Assembly (NCBI RefSeq): GCF_000002425.4
Contig: NC_037272.1
Span: 13,528,174 to 13,592,173 of the forward strand
DNA length: 64,000 bases
Reading direction: 5' to 3'
From: Physcomitrium patens
Lineage: Eukaryota > Streptophyta > Bryopsida > Funariales > Funariaceae
This document shows positions 45,481 to 57,919 of the stretch, piece after piece. Numbering within the stretch: position 1 is the first letter of the stretch; every line of letters begins with the position of its first letter. A program made the translations under genes and the position numbers. The notes under the pieces are model-generated. The model searched no databases and was not told the origin of the DNA. It saw only the letters and a program-made list of their open reading frames with translations.

Positions 45481-47143
45481 GTATTCAGAAGGAGAGGCAC
45501 GCTTTACTAAGGGAAAGAGACGGCAGGAAAGAAAAAGTAAAAAGGAGAGGACGAAAAAAAGCCGACCGAAGAAAGGACGAATGCAGGAACGTGCAACGAA
45601 AAATAGTCAACGAGAGGGTCAGCGACGGAACAAACCAACGAGGAAGTAAACGAACGAACGAAGGACCATACCGACGAGGGGACGACGACGATTTGAAGAA
45701 ATCCGAGTGTGAAGCTTGACGTGCCCCGAACTGACCAGAGGCCATTTGCCACAAAGGCGAGAATCAGCGAAATCCGCAGCAAAGCATCGCGCCTGATTCG
45801 TGTAGAGCAGAGCGAAAAATCATTGTCAAGGGGTAATCGTGTGATCAATCGCAGGCGTCACCCTGACTGGTTGAAATTTGCCATTGCGGGTTCCGATTCT
45901 GCTACAGAGCACACGTGATCTCTCTTTATCAGTTTTGTACGTTTCGTGCTGGAACAACTGATCAGTCATACTCGTTTAGGGAATCTGAACTTGGTGTGCG
46001 TATGTTTTCCCATATTTAGGCTATTTATTATATTTAGTCATGCATTTAACTGTGGGTATGGTGGATTGGGTTCGGAGACTGACCCCTGCGCTTGGCCAAA
46101 GCGAACAATTTTTTTTGCGAGATTCGTTCACGCGTCAGAACTGGTGTGTGAGGGTTGCTTGCATGTGGCTTGCGAAACAGCGAAATCTGGTGCTGACTCA
46201 GATAGTGGAGTTAATTACTTACGGAATATAATTGCCACAGTGACACTCCACACGCCCTCGTGATTGTTTCGTCAAGTGAGCACCTATGACTTGATGTTTG
46301 TCTAACGTCAAAAATCGCGGAAGGAATTTCGACTGCAACGCTGTTTCGCACCTTTTGTAGGTAAAAATTTAAATAAGCGTGAGAAAACAACAAATGATCA
46401 TGTTCATGGGATTTTGTAGGGTATCGAATGCTCTCGCGAATGGGTTCAGACGGGCAGAGGGATTGTAGCATATATGGTTCTAGCGCGTTAGCTTCCGGAG
46501 GTCTTCGCGATTCTCTGATACGCTGAATTTGGCATTATTCAATCATGTGGGACTCAAATAATGCCTGCGTCCCAGGATTTCAGATTATTCGGAGAACACG
46601 GACACAAGCTCACATCGAAAATCAGAAAGGAATCACATACCGATTATTCGACAGCATTGAGCTCTCGTCCCGGCCGGAAGATTAGAGTTACATCTGTTTC
46701 TAGCCTCTGGGAGAGCTATGCGAGTTTGAAAATCGATAATGGTGAGTGTGAAATGCTTGCTGTCCTTGACCCCAATCGGTGCCTTCAAGAAGAGGCACCT
46801 CCACGCAGGCTCCCTGAAGCCCAGCATGACTCACTCTGTCGATCCTTGTTTGACTTTTGTTCTTTAGTGGTATTCATTTAAAACTACCGGCAATCCAGAC
46901 GAGGATTGACTGCATCTTGGCGGTTTCGAGAGAGGACTTAAACCTTCGCTACTCGTGCAATTCCGGATTCAACAACTTGCAACTCTTCTCACTGGCCCTT
47001 CATCTTGCAAGAGACACGGAAGTGGTGTGGTAGTGGTCTCTCTATCAACTTAGTCGACAAGACAATGTAACCACAAAATCACAGTGCTCTCATATTTTTC
47101 GCATTTGCTGATCGTGTAGAGTAATACCTGCTAGTGACACAAC
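45481..47143 (+). other. Low-copy GC-richer island upstream of the orphan frame
   Basis: A purine-rich plus strand at 45495-45710 (runs such as GGAAAGAGACGGCAGGAAAG). Short open frames follow, of which 46561-46881 (106 codons from ATG) is the longest on plus. It has no recognised domain. A good 5' splice site (AATG|GTGAGT, 46740-46746) and a possible acceptor (CTGCTAG, 47128-47134) could bound a 5' leader intron of the downstream frame. A stop (TGA 47135-47137) just before its ATG excludes upstream coding in that frame. Confidence 0.35.
46561..46881 (+). CDS. Hypothetical 106-residue frame
   Basis: Starts at ATG (MPASQDFRLFGEHGHK), basic, no transmembrane segment or motif I recognise except a hydrophobic C-terminal end (FCSLVVFI). 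A splice-donor-like GTGAGT lies inside it, so it may instead be an exon or leader. Weakly supported. Confidence 0.2.
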   Translation: MPASQDFRLFGEHGHKLTSKIRKESHTDYSTALSSRPGRKIRVTSVSSLWESYASLKIDNGECEMLAVLDPNRCLQEEAPPRRLPEAQHDSLCRSLFDFCSLVVFI

Positions 47144-47665
47144 ATGGATATGGAGTTTTTCATACCGGACATTTTGCCCGAAACACGCTCGAGACGCATG
47201 CCGCAACCGCCTCCTCAGATCCCACGAAGAATCTATCGAGGTGCAAGCTTCTGTGTGACCCGCATACTGGCCATTGATGCGCCACTTGAGGTTATGGTGA
47301 TAGTTGGGGAAAGAGCAGGATGGGACGACGAATGGAGAGGGCATCAGAGGTTCGAAGTCCGTCACTTACCACGCTTGGTTCAAGCATTGCAAGACATCGA
47401 ACGCAGCTCCTGGACCGATGACGTTTCGCACCTGATGCAGAATCGTCACGCCTACCGCGACCTGATTTGCGGACTCGTCCCTTGGAACCCTCCTGTAGAC
47501 ATCCCGCCAGACAGAGACAACGCAACAATCCCCCGCATGGTGGACACTTTGAACAATCTGGCAATTGGACCCGGGCCAGTTTTCGTGAATGTCAATCAGG
47601 CGAATGAAAGCTCGCTCTTACAGTTGCTTCGATTCTTAGGAGAGAACCACAGACTCTATTGGTGA
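47144..47665 (+). CDS. Orphan protein of 173 residues
   Basis: ATG start, MDMEFFIPDILPETRSRR, and a TGA stop. Codon use is balanced and GC-rich, like CHMP1 and unlike the surrounding transposons. It is a probable soluble globular protein: Pro-rich basic start (MPQPPPQIPRR), a hydrophobic beta-like stretch (ILAIDAPLEVMVIVGE), an amphipathic helix (LPRLVQALQDIERSS), a Pro-rich turn (LVPWNPPVDIPPDRD) and a Leu-rich end (LLQLLRFLGENHRLYW). I recognise no family. It could be a lineage-specific gene. An unrelated 90-codon frame overlaps on the minus strand, so chance openness cannot be excluded. Confidence 0.5.
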   Translation: MDMEFFIPDILPETRSRRMPQPPPQIPRRIYRGASFCVTRILAIDAPLEVMVIVGERAGWDDEWRGHQRFEVRHLPRLVQALQDIERSSWTDDVSHLMQNRHAYRDLICGLVPWNPPVDIPPDRDNATIPRMVDTLNNLAIGPGPVFVNVNQANESSLLQLLRFLGENHRLYW

Positions 47666-49115
47666 GAACAGGATTCAGAGAGTTGGCATCGGAGGTGAAT
47701 GTCTCTACAACCGCACTCCCTTCGTTTTTTATTTTTTATTTTTTCTCAACACTTTCTCTTGCTTGTCCGTTACCGAATGGCAACGTTGTGGAACGCAAGT
47801 AGCTCCATTTTCTAGAACGGTTCTAGGCTGCCGCTTCAGTGCAGAATCGACCGTTACCGTAGTATTTTTCCCCGAGGATGCGATGATCCCCATGGGCGTG
47901 AATTCTACCAACAGTGTACACAAGCGATGGACCAGGACCTCTCCCTCTGGAATCTGAGCTTCAAACCACCATCTCTCTCAGCATCGAAGCATCGACTACG
48001 CCATAGAGGTCAATTCCCTCCTCACACCGAATGCAGGATGAATCTGCGAGTTGAAACCCCGCCAGGGAATCGATTCTTCGCGCGCTGAGCTGAGTCTCGT
48101 GCAGCACATGAGACCATCGTAACGGTGTACGCCGCGCCGAAGGCTCCTCGCCTGCGCCGATTGTAAGCTTCTTGTGGCACACAATCGTCGACCCATTTTA
48201 CTAAACAATTGCTTGAATCTGAGCAACACTGACTCCGAGCATTCTGCAGCTCCCATCTCCGTCTCACGTTTCTAGATTTTCCTTGAAAGATAGCAAAACC
48301 ACAGTTTTTGATCCCTGTTCTTAGTTCAGGTCTAGTTGCACAACATTTCCGTAGTTTTTAATCTTTCTACACTAAATGCTTTTAGATACTGATTGAACCC
48401 AATTCTTAGCAAAGAGATTTAGTATACACTCTCGTCATTTTTTTGTTTTGTTCATACAAGTGATTCTTTTTCGATTTGTGCTGCCAAGCAGCATGTTACA
48501 GCAATCTCAGACCTGGCAACTGTACTTACAAACTGAAGCAATTCTGATCTGAAACCTTTGAAAAGGGTGAAGAAATTTCATATTGAAAGTGGTCTTGTGT
48601 ATGATCTTTTGTTGTACTGCTATAAAACACGGCCTCCTGTCCTTTCTCTCTATCAAACAACAAGAGCACTCTATCAGGATATTTATAAAAACAAAAATAA
48701 AAACATTTATTGTGGTATGGATTCAATTCTAACCAAGTCAACTTTGAAATCTACTGTGATAGTCGAAAAAGAACTTAGTTTCAAAACTGTATGAAGGAGA
48801 TTCTCTTCTATTAGTTACTTTATCATTTGAAAACTAAATATTAAATGAAATACTTGAAAAGAAGACAAAATTTAATTTTAGAAAGAATTATAACCATTAT
48901 AAAAATCATCATAAAAAGTGGTTTGTGAACCATTTCTATTATTATCTAGAAAAATTGCAAATAGTTTTGAATGTAATATCTTGTCATTTTTTTACATGTA
49001 AAGCATGTCATATAAATAAAGATTGTCGCACTCAACCCATTGAGTGCTACAAACCAATAACAAAGTATGAAATATAAATTAAATAAGAATACACAACCAT
49101 AAGTGTCCCTTCTAG
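47666..49115. other. 3' part of the low-copy island, then AT-rich DNA
   Basis: GC-rich to about 48270 with short frames on both strands (none recognised), then AT-rich. The part 48985-49110 is an inverted relative of 24950-25060. Confidence 0.4.
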
Positions 49116-49642
49116 TATCAAGGAAATGAATCTTCAAAAACTGGAAGATCAAGATACTCTTGTGTCACTCAAAAAGACTAGATAATCACTCAAAGTTGAT
49201 ATAATATTAAACAAAAATTACAATTTTCAATGATAAGAAGACTAGAAAATCTTGAAATAAGACTTAAGACTACAAAGACATTTATAAGAGTGAAAAAAGC
49301 TTCACTCTTGCTTCTATATATACTCTCTAACTAAGATCTACATGGTGATGTTTTATAGGACCTCCAATATTTGTCGACTTTATAAGACATGTATCTTAAC
49401 TTGCAAGGCAAGTTTTTTATATGTGTGCCACATAGTTAGTTTATTCCTCAAGCTATCAACATGTATGATATGTGGTTAACTTGTTGATTAAGTTTTTAAC
49501 CTACCAATCAATTATAAATATGTATAAAATCAAAATCACATCTATGAAGCTATTCTAGAAGATATTATGAAATTAATTTACTTTTATCTATTTCTATTTA
49601 ATCATATAGATAAATATTAGAATAAATATGTATATCCATGAA
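49116..49642 (-). repeat. Gy-D 3' LTR
   Basis: On the minus strand starts TTCATGGATATACATATTT (mutated TGTCA) at 49642 and carries the family landmarks AAGTTAAGATACATGTC and TATATATAGAAGCAAGAGTG. The left end near 49116 is approximate. Confidence 0.7.
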
Positions 49643-50969
49643 ATTATTCTCTCTTTTAGAGATAAGTTCTATAAAAGGTGACCATCATCTTTCATAGATC
49701 TTGCTATTCTTCATCTTGATTTTTATGGATGTCATTGATGAAAAGCTTCAACATTTTTTGATACATTTGCAAGATTCTTTGATGGCTCCCATGTACATTT
49801 ATTAATATCATATTTGTGTTAATAAAGAAGATATTTCAATCTATTTTGGTGCCACCTTGAATCTAAGACTTCTTCCACTTCAAATTCTTCATTATTATCC
49901 ACTTTTTAAAGAGGATGTGGCATTTGTGGCTTCTTAAGACATTCATTGTTTTATATGGCTCAAAAAGATACATATAGAATATGAGATGGATCTTCATAGA
50001 CTTTAGTATATGTAATCAATAAGCAGTAGGATTAATTTATTTACAAATAAGAAAAGGTCTAAACCTATGATAGTTCAACTTGTTACAAGGACAAGTAGTC
50101 TTAATGTTGCCACAAAGTAATAATATCTTTTCATCTATGTTGAATTGTGGTTGTTCCTTACAATAAGCATGTGCATTGATCTTTTGTTGTTCTTTCTTTA
50201 ATTATGCCTTCATTTTTGTATGTAGCTTTGATAAAAAAATTATCAAATTTTCCATTGTAAGATTATCACTTTTGAAAAGTCAAAATTTTTAAGTTGTAGA
50301 TGAAAACTATAATTGGCAAAAAATCGAGTTTATTGAGTAGAAGAATGTATCAAATTATTGTATACAAACTCTGTCATTAGGAAAGGAGTTGTTTAATTAT
50401 CTTGATGATACTTGATAGTATACCTTAAATACTATTCTAGAACTTAATTCACCTCTTTCATTTGCCCATTAGTTTGAGGATGAGAGGCCAAAGATAGTTT
50501 TATATCCATCTTCAATATCTTAAAAATGGTTTTCTAAAATCTTTATAGAAAATGAGTCCCTCTATCTAATATAATATTCTTTGCCAATCCATGATAGCAA
50601 TAGATGTTGTTAAAGAAAAGCTTACTTATTTCTTTACCTAAAATAGATTTTGTATATAGTACAAAATGTGCCATTTTGGTGAAGTGATCTACAATCAAAA
50701 ATATAAAGTCATATAAACTTGAACTTAAAAGATTTGTAATAAAATCCATGGAAATAAAAGACCATAGTTGTTATAATATATACAATAGTAGGAAAAGTCT
50801 ATAGGATTGATTATGAAGATTTTTTAATCTTAAAAAAATATCATATCATTATACAAAGTCTTTTAGAGCCTTCTACATTTGCAGCCACCAAAAATCTCTA
50901 GATATAAGCTCCAAAGTTTTTTTGTATTGAAAATATCCTACTATTGTTGTATTACGTATGATTTTGCTT
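49643..50969 (-). pseudogene. Gy-D integrase and chromodomain remnants
   Basis: A chromodomain remnant lies at about 49890-49780. The integrase core has the best frame at 50749-50543: MDFITNLLSSSLYDFIFLIV, then FTKMAHFVLYTKS, ending IILDRGTHFL with the second catalytic Asp. The zinc region lies near 50950. Confidence 0.7.
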
Positions 50970-52620
50970 GAAAATGCAGTGGGCACTTAGTTGTAGAAGG
51001 TAAGTAGAAATGCAACAACAATCTTATTAAGCCTAATAGAATCTCAAATAAATTTTAAGCAAACTTTAATAATTCTAATTAAACTTTAGCCAATCCAACA
51101 TAAAATTAAAAGAAGTAATAAAAAAAACACAAAAAATTCCTAAACTATTTTTTTTTTTAAAAAAAACAAACAAATAATAGATTTTAATGAAATATAAAAA
51201 TAAACCTTTAAAAATATAATAATAATCTTTAAAAATATTAAAAATAAAAAATTTTAAAAAAATTATGAAGAATCTTAAAAAAATATTAAAAGTAAAAATT
51301 TTAAATAAATCTTAACCAAATCCTAATTTAACCTTAATTAAAATCTTAATGAACCTTAACTAAATCTATAAAAAAATCTAATTAAAAATCTAATTAAATC
51401 TTAATCAAATTTTAGGTCAAATTCTAATTAAAATCTTAATTTAATCTTAACCAAATCTTAGATTAAATTTAAATAAAATCCTAATGAATTCTAAGCTCTA
51501 AAAAAATCTTAAACCAAATCCTAATTAAATCTTGGTCAAATTCTAAATCTTAAATAAACTCTTAACAAATCCTATAGTAGATTGAAACTTCTACAACTAA
51601 TGATCGAACCGTTGATACCAACTCAAAGTTTGCATACTTTTTGATATCTTAGTTACAAACAAGCACAAGAAAGATGAAATTGATTGCACTTAAAAATTGA
51701 AAGAAATGCAAGATAATCCAATCAAATATTGAGCGGCCTCCTACTCCAACCTAAATGTCCAACTTCCCATACTAATATCTCTTTCTTGAATAATTGAACT
51801 GATTTCAAATTTCACTCAAACATTGGAAATTAAGTCTAATATCCATAAAAAAAGAAATTCACTTAAATCCAATTGATAAATTACAAAAGAACTTAAAATT
51901 CTTATTAATCCTCAAATTCCAATTTTTGAGATCTCAACTCACAAAAATCCACATACATTTTAATCTAGCCATTTGATTGATCTCAAAAATTTTATACACA
52001 TATATAAAAAGCATACCAATATATTCTTAAAGTTCATCCATACACACACCACAAAATTTAAGAAACTTTTAAATTTGTAAATATTTTTATTTTTCAAACT
52101 CTCATCTTGTTAAGAACATCATTAACTTTAAAAATCTCTTAAAATCTTAATATTGATTCAAATGACATAAACTATTGTTGAAATTTTTTTTCTTTAGTTT
52201 GCTTTCAAATTCCACTCTTTGATCTACTAAAAAACCTTAGAATTATTGTATAGATGTGGTTTTGTGCCTTGAGGTTTGATTTCAATCCAAATTGACAACC
52301 AATCCTCTTTGGGTATCAATTTTTAGTAATTTGAGGTAAATTTTACTTTAATTTATTATTAATTTTTTCTTAAATATACTTTTATTAATTTCTTATCTCA
52401 TTTACTTTTATTTGATTTATTTATGCTTCTACAAACTAAATAGAAGTTTCTTCTATAAAAAATAATATTAAGACTATATCTTTTACTACCTTTCTATCAT
52501 TTATTTTTATTTTTTTACTACATTTTTTTCTAGGCTCTTCTATTATAACATCCATATTTTTATTTTTCACTATATATTTTTGTTACTATACAACATCACT
52601 AAAAAATTGTGACATGCTTG
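50970..52620. other. AT-rich insertion in Gy-D with degenerate repeats
   Basis: At 51200-51570 a degenerate tandem pattern of AATCCTAATTAAATCTTAA-like units. At 51610-51622 the minus strand reads TTGGTATCAACGG, which resembles a primer site. This may therefore be a piece of another LTR element. No coding seen. Confidence 0.4.
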
Positions 52621-54900
52621 AAAAACATATAAACGTGATTTTTCTTCTAGATCATATAGGCGACCTTTGAAATAGAATATGTTATTTTTGAACTTAAACT
52701 TGGAAGTATCATGAGACTTAAAAGAATTATTCTTTATATCATAAACAAAAAAAATTAGAAGACATACTTGATTGAATTTGCTTGAAAAATGTTAAATCAA
52801 TAGTCAATATTGATTTTATTGCTCAAAGATGAAATTGCTCAAGCTTCAAGATATTTATTTTTTATTAATCAAAATCCACATCTCCTTCTTCAAATGGAAG
52901 ATAAAAATATTTAGAAAGTGTTTGATAAATCTTGTTATTTTTTAGGTCAATATATGATCTTAAAATCAAATCTTAATAATAACATACTCCAATAAGCTTG
53001 GCAAGGATTCAATACATGCATTGAAATTAAGTATTCAAGGTTTTTATGATTTATATATACAATGACTAGATTGAAAGTGCTCTATAGATAATGAAATCAT
53101 TCTTGAAAATAATCTATAATTACAAAAAAATCTTTATCATAGATTTTATAATTAATTTCTATTGTTAAAAAAAGTAGAATAAAAAACTACTCAATGTAAT
53201 TTATTGTTTATTTTTATTTATAATAATACTACATCCAAGGCAAAGTCTAATCCATTTTTTTCTATGAAAAATGTGTCAAAGAAGTCAAGCACAATACAAA
53301 ATTGGTACAAAAGTAAATCCTTTTTTGAAAACATCAAATGATGCTTGGGCTTATTTACTCTACTTAAGTTTGTCTTTACAAGTCAAACTTGTAAATGAAG
53401 CTACAACTTCAAAAAAATTCTTGATAAAGATTTTATAGTAATTGGCAAAGTCCAAAAAGCATTGCATATCTTTTATTATTATTAAAATCTTTCAATTTAT
53501 GATAGTCTAGACCTTCTTTGGATCCATTATTAGACCTTTGTTAGAAATGATATATCCTAAAAAGTCAACTTAAATAGTATAGAATACATACTTTTCTATC
53601 TTGGTATATAATCTTATTTTTTAAAATTTTTGTAACACACAACAAACATAAAGTTCACGTTTTTTTATATTTTTAGAATATATTAGAATGTCTTCTAAAT
53701 AACATGCAATAAAATCATCAAGGAATTTTAAAAAAAACATCATTCATGAAATATTATAAAGCCATTGGTATATTTGTGAGTCCAAAAGGTATGACAATAT
53801 ATTTGAAATGTCCATACCTACTTTGAAAAGCAGTCTTTTATTCATCTCTTTCTATTATGTGCATCAAATTGTATGCTCCTTATAGATCTTTTTTTTTTAT
53901 AGATCTTTTCTTGATTGAATTAGTTAAGAAGTCTTAAAATTAGAAATAGGAGATATCTATTCTTGATGGAAATCTTATTAAGTCCTCAATAATCTATGCA
54001 CATTTGCAAAGATTCATTTTTTTACTTCACAAATAAGATAGGAGCTTGTATGAGAAATTTTGAATAGCAAATGAAATTTTTAGTCAAGTTCTTATCAAGG
54101 TATTCTTTTAGTACAACGAACTCATTTTGAATTAAATTGTAGATTAGTCTAAATGGTAGTTGAGCTCTTTTTTACAAATCTATTGAACTATTATAGAGTC
54201 AATGCTCTTAAAAAATATCTTTATTCTTCTTTTAAAAAATATCTTAGAAATCTTGATATTAGCTATGAATACTACTTTACATCTTTACACTATCAAAAAT
54301 AGATGTGGCATATATAGCAAAAGATGACCTTTCTTTTACCATATGCATGAAAGCTCTTATACTTATTAGTAAGAATTTAGATGTATTAAACTTATGTATT
54401 TGTAATTGACTAATGAAATTTTAGATTAAACTACAAAAAAATATTAATATTATAAGAAATCCAATCTATTTAAGGATTATATTCTTTTGACCATGATTAT
54501 CTTAAAATAATTAGATTGAGAAAAGATTTTATCACATTAAATATTACTACACTATTATAATTTTTAATTATTATATCTAATGGAACAATCTTATAGGTAA
54601 CATCTCCAAAAGACAATGAACAATGATCTATGACTTCTACATGTACATGATTATTTTTCTTGATTAATAGTATTTCTTATTTTTTGACAAAGTTTTTTTT
54701 TATAAAACAATCTAAGATTCTTGAATCTAATAAGATAAAGAATTTTTGATTTTTGGATCCTCAACATACATCTATTATAAAATAAAATGAAGGATTTGAA
54801 AAAAAAAAATATCACCTTTAGTAGTTATTGCATATGATTTCATTCGTATGGTGTCTATTGTATCTATAAAATTTTGATTTTTTGATATATTATCTTCTTT
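52621..54900 (-). pseudogene. Gy-D RT and protease remnants
   Basis: Near 53730-53680 the minus strand reads FLDDFIACYLEDILIYS, the RT catalytic region with Glu for the first Asp of the DD pair. Near 54735-54705 the protease site reads LLDSRILDCF, again DSR, followed by VHVEVIDHCSLSFGDVT. Confidence 0.65.
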
Positions 54901-55079
54901 GGCAATTGTGCTATTCATTTTATGATTGCATTTCTTCTTTAGATAATGATGAGTAGTATGCTTAGCTTCTCTATAATATAAGTAAAAACCTTTTTAATAA
55001 CGTTAATTTTTTTTATTTAGTAAGAAATTTAAAAAATATTGTATTAATTTGTATTGGTTTTGATCTTGATGAATAAGTA

Positions 55080-55890
55080 TTTGAAAGCTTAGGAGCTATT
55101 TTCATTACCTCCCTTGTTCTTTCTTAGCCAAATCTTTATCCTTGATGTCTTTCAAATAATCAATTATCATATACAATGGCTTGAATAATAAATTCTTCAA
55201 AAGAATCTCCTTTTGGTATTGTTAATAATAAATCTTTGACATTATCCTTCAACCCATATTAAAATTGATTGATAAAGACATTATCATTCTAATCTATGTT
55301 ATAAGGAAGATTTTGAAATTTAGCTATATATGGTGGCTAATTGTAATCTTTATTGTAAAAATAAAAACTTCATCTTTGGTATTCTTTCTTGATCACTTTC
55401 TTCAAATGTGATTGTTAACACTTCTAAGAATTAATTTAAAACATAAAAGAATTATGAATCTTTTTCTATCCAAGGTGCAAACTAAAAAAAAAAAAATCTT
55501 TCAGAAAGAAGTATATTTGTAAATCCAACTTGAATAAATCCATTGAGATATTAAAAAAGCTACAACTTTAAAAAGAACTTAACTTGTTGTAGAGATCCTT
55601 GAAATTTTGATCTTGTTCCATCAAACTTCTTTGGAATACTAATTCTTGCCTCTCTTGTGTTTATAGGAGCAAGATTTTTTAAATTTGGTTATGAAGCTGA
55701 TCTAATTGCTTCTTTCAACTGTAAAACTTCTTGATGTAAATTCAAGTCTTCTTTTATAGGCAAAAGAACAGTGCTTTTGTGATTGATATTGATAATGCAT
55801 GAAATTTTCAATTTAAAAGTATTGCCAAGTTTGTGAAGATCTATAATAATTACAAATCTATTTTTATTTTTGTCAAATAGAGCATCCATG
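55080..55890 (-). pseudogene. Gy-D gag remnant
   Basis: N terminus at 55889-55689 (MDALFDKNKNRFVIII, then LNLHQEVLQLKEAI). The word ARISIPKKFDGTRSKF-type site lies near 55630. The capsid region is decayed to about 55080. Confidence 0.55.
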
Positions 55891-56229
55891 ATTTTTTTAT
55901 TTTAAAATATTTAATAAATCCATAAATTAAATTAAATGAAGATAATCTACAATCCTTAATGATAAATAAAAATTTCCACAAAGAAGGATAATTTGCTCTC
56001 TTTAAAAATAAATCAATGTTAAAAAAAAATTAAACTATATATTTAAAGGTATATAGTCCGCAACCTTAAAAATATAACAATAGAAGTTGACTAATCTATT
56101 CACTTCTAAAATAAGATAAGAATAATGAATTAGCAGTGTGAGTGTAAAATTTACTCTTCAATCCAAATTACAAGATGGCCTCAATTAAGAGTTTCTTGTA
56201 ATTGGTGGTGTCAAGTAGAAGTATCAAGA

Positions 56230-57370
56230 ACAAGGACAAAAAGAGCAAAACATAATAAAATCAAGTGAAACAAGTGTAATCAAGCAATTATACACTATAA
56301 AACTAGTCACAATTTATTCACTAAGTTTTTATCTAATAAAAAGTAAAAAGTAAAAAGTAAAAATATATTTTAGAAAGAATTTTTTTAATCTTTTTAATGG
56401 TGTAAAAAACATATAAATCCGAGTTACTATGAATAAGTTATGAAGGTTTAAAAATAAAAAGTAAATAAATAAAAAGTTAAGTAAATAATTTTACCTCAAA
56501 GATAACCTACTTAAGAGATCTAGAATTCGAGCCTCACCAAGGCTCACAAGTAGTGTATCTGGATTCCTAAGAGAGGCCACAAGGCCTTAGTCTTATCTTC
56601 CTAACTTACCTTTAAGGTGCTACAATCCATATGAGACTTAAGCACCTCCCTTCTTACAAGAATTACACTAGCTGCTGGTCTTCCTATTTTCTACTAGTAA
56701 AAACCAACACTTCTACATTTTTGACTTCACCATGATATTTAAAAATACCTAAGTAGCCTAAGAATATTTTTTGGCCTTCAAATCTTAGTCCATTTCTTCA
56801 TAATAGCTTCCGAAGTGGTAAAACTTATTTTTATCAAAGTCTTAGAAATTGCTCTAAAAATTCTTAAATAATTCTAAATAAATTCTTAATAAATTCTAAA
56901 TAAATTCTAAAATTTTTTATAATAATTTTATAATAATAATATTAGTTGAAGGCTATAATTTCCTATCTTGATGATTTTATAATAATAAAATCAATTTAAA
57001 TCTATTATAAATCTTACTTTCTATATAACTAACTAAAAAAATATGAGGTTTTTACTTATACTTATTCTAACTACTAACTAACATTTAAAGTTTTTTTTAT
57101 AAATAATATTTATAGATAGAAGGCCAATATAAATATTGACATTAGTAAATATCTCTTAATATTCAATAATAAGTAAAAGAAATACAAAATCAACTAAGAT
57201 AATTACCTCCAAGACTTACTAAGATTCCAATTCTACAACTAATACTCTAATTTTCTATTTTTCTAAAAATTTCTATACTATTTACTATATATTGTGGTTT
57301 TAAGCACTCTAAATACATCTTTTTATCCTAAAATAACTAGTGAGTTAATTTGATGATTCATAAGCATTCT
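56230..57370. other. AT-rich insertion between Gy-D leader and 5' LTR
   Basis: The distance from the LTR to gag is about 1.2 kb longer than in Gy-C. Includes AAAAAGT repeats at 56336-56362. No coding recognised. Confidence 0.4.
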
Positions 57371-57919
57371 TGTCAAACTATAAAGGATATGAATCTAAAA
57401 GAACTGAAAAATCAAGTCATTCTTGTATTATCCAAAAAGACAAGATAATCACTCAAAAATAATATAATATTAAACTTAAATGACTAATGCCAAAGTCAAA
57501 AGAACTAAAAAGTCTTGAAACAAGACTAAGGATTATAAAGGTATTGACAAGAGTGAAAAAGGCTATATTCTTGCTTCTATATATATATTCTCTAAGTAAG
57601 AGTTATGTAACAATGTTCTATAAGCCTTCTAACACGTGTTGACTTTGCAAGACATGAATCTTAACTTACAAGGAAAGTTTTCTATATGTGTGTCACATTA
57701 TTAACTTGTTCTACAAGCTACTAACATATATGATATGTGATTAACTTGTTAACCAAGTTTCTAAGCTACCAATTAACTACAAATATGTGAAATATCAAAG
57801 CAATGTCTATGAAACTTCTAGAAAAATATTTTAGAAGATATTATGAAATTAATCTAATTTTACATATTTCTACCTAATTATATAAGTAAATATTGGAATA
57901 AATACATATGTCTATGATA
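57371..57919 (-). repeat. Gy-D 5' LTR
   Basis: 549 bp, on the minus strand TATCATAGACATATGTATT to TAGTTTGACA. Family landmarks present. Confidence 0.7.

Larger units (their letters stand above)
49116..57919 (-). mobile_element. Gy-D: strongly decayed chromovirus with insertions
   Basis: Family LTRs in minus orientation at 49116-49642 and 57371-57919. Between them, right to left, are gag, protease, RT, integrase and chromodomain remnants. Two unrelated AT-rich stretches (about 50970-52620 and 56230-57370) separate parts that are contiguous in Gy-C. No full-length frame survives. Confidence 0.75.

Noticed and set aside
45485-45848. Overlapping minus-strand frames of 89 and 113 codons
   Set aside because: They arise from a purine-rich plus strand that gives Ser/Phe/Leu-rich low-complexity translations in several frames. 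No sign of a real protein.
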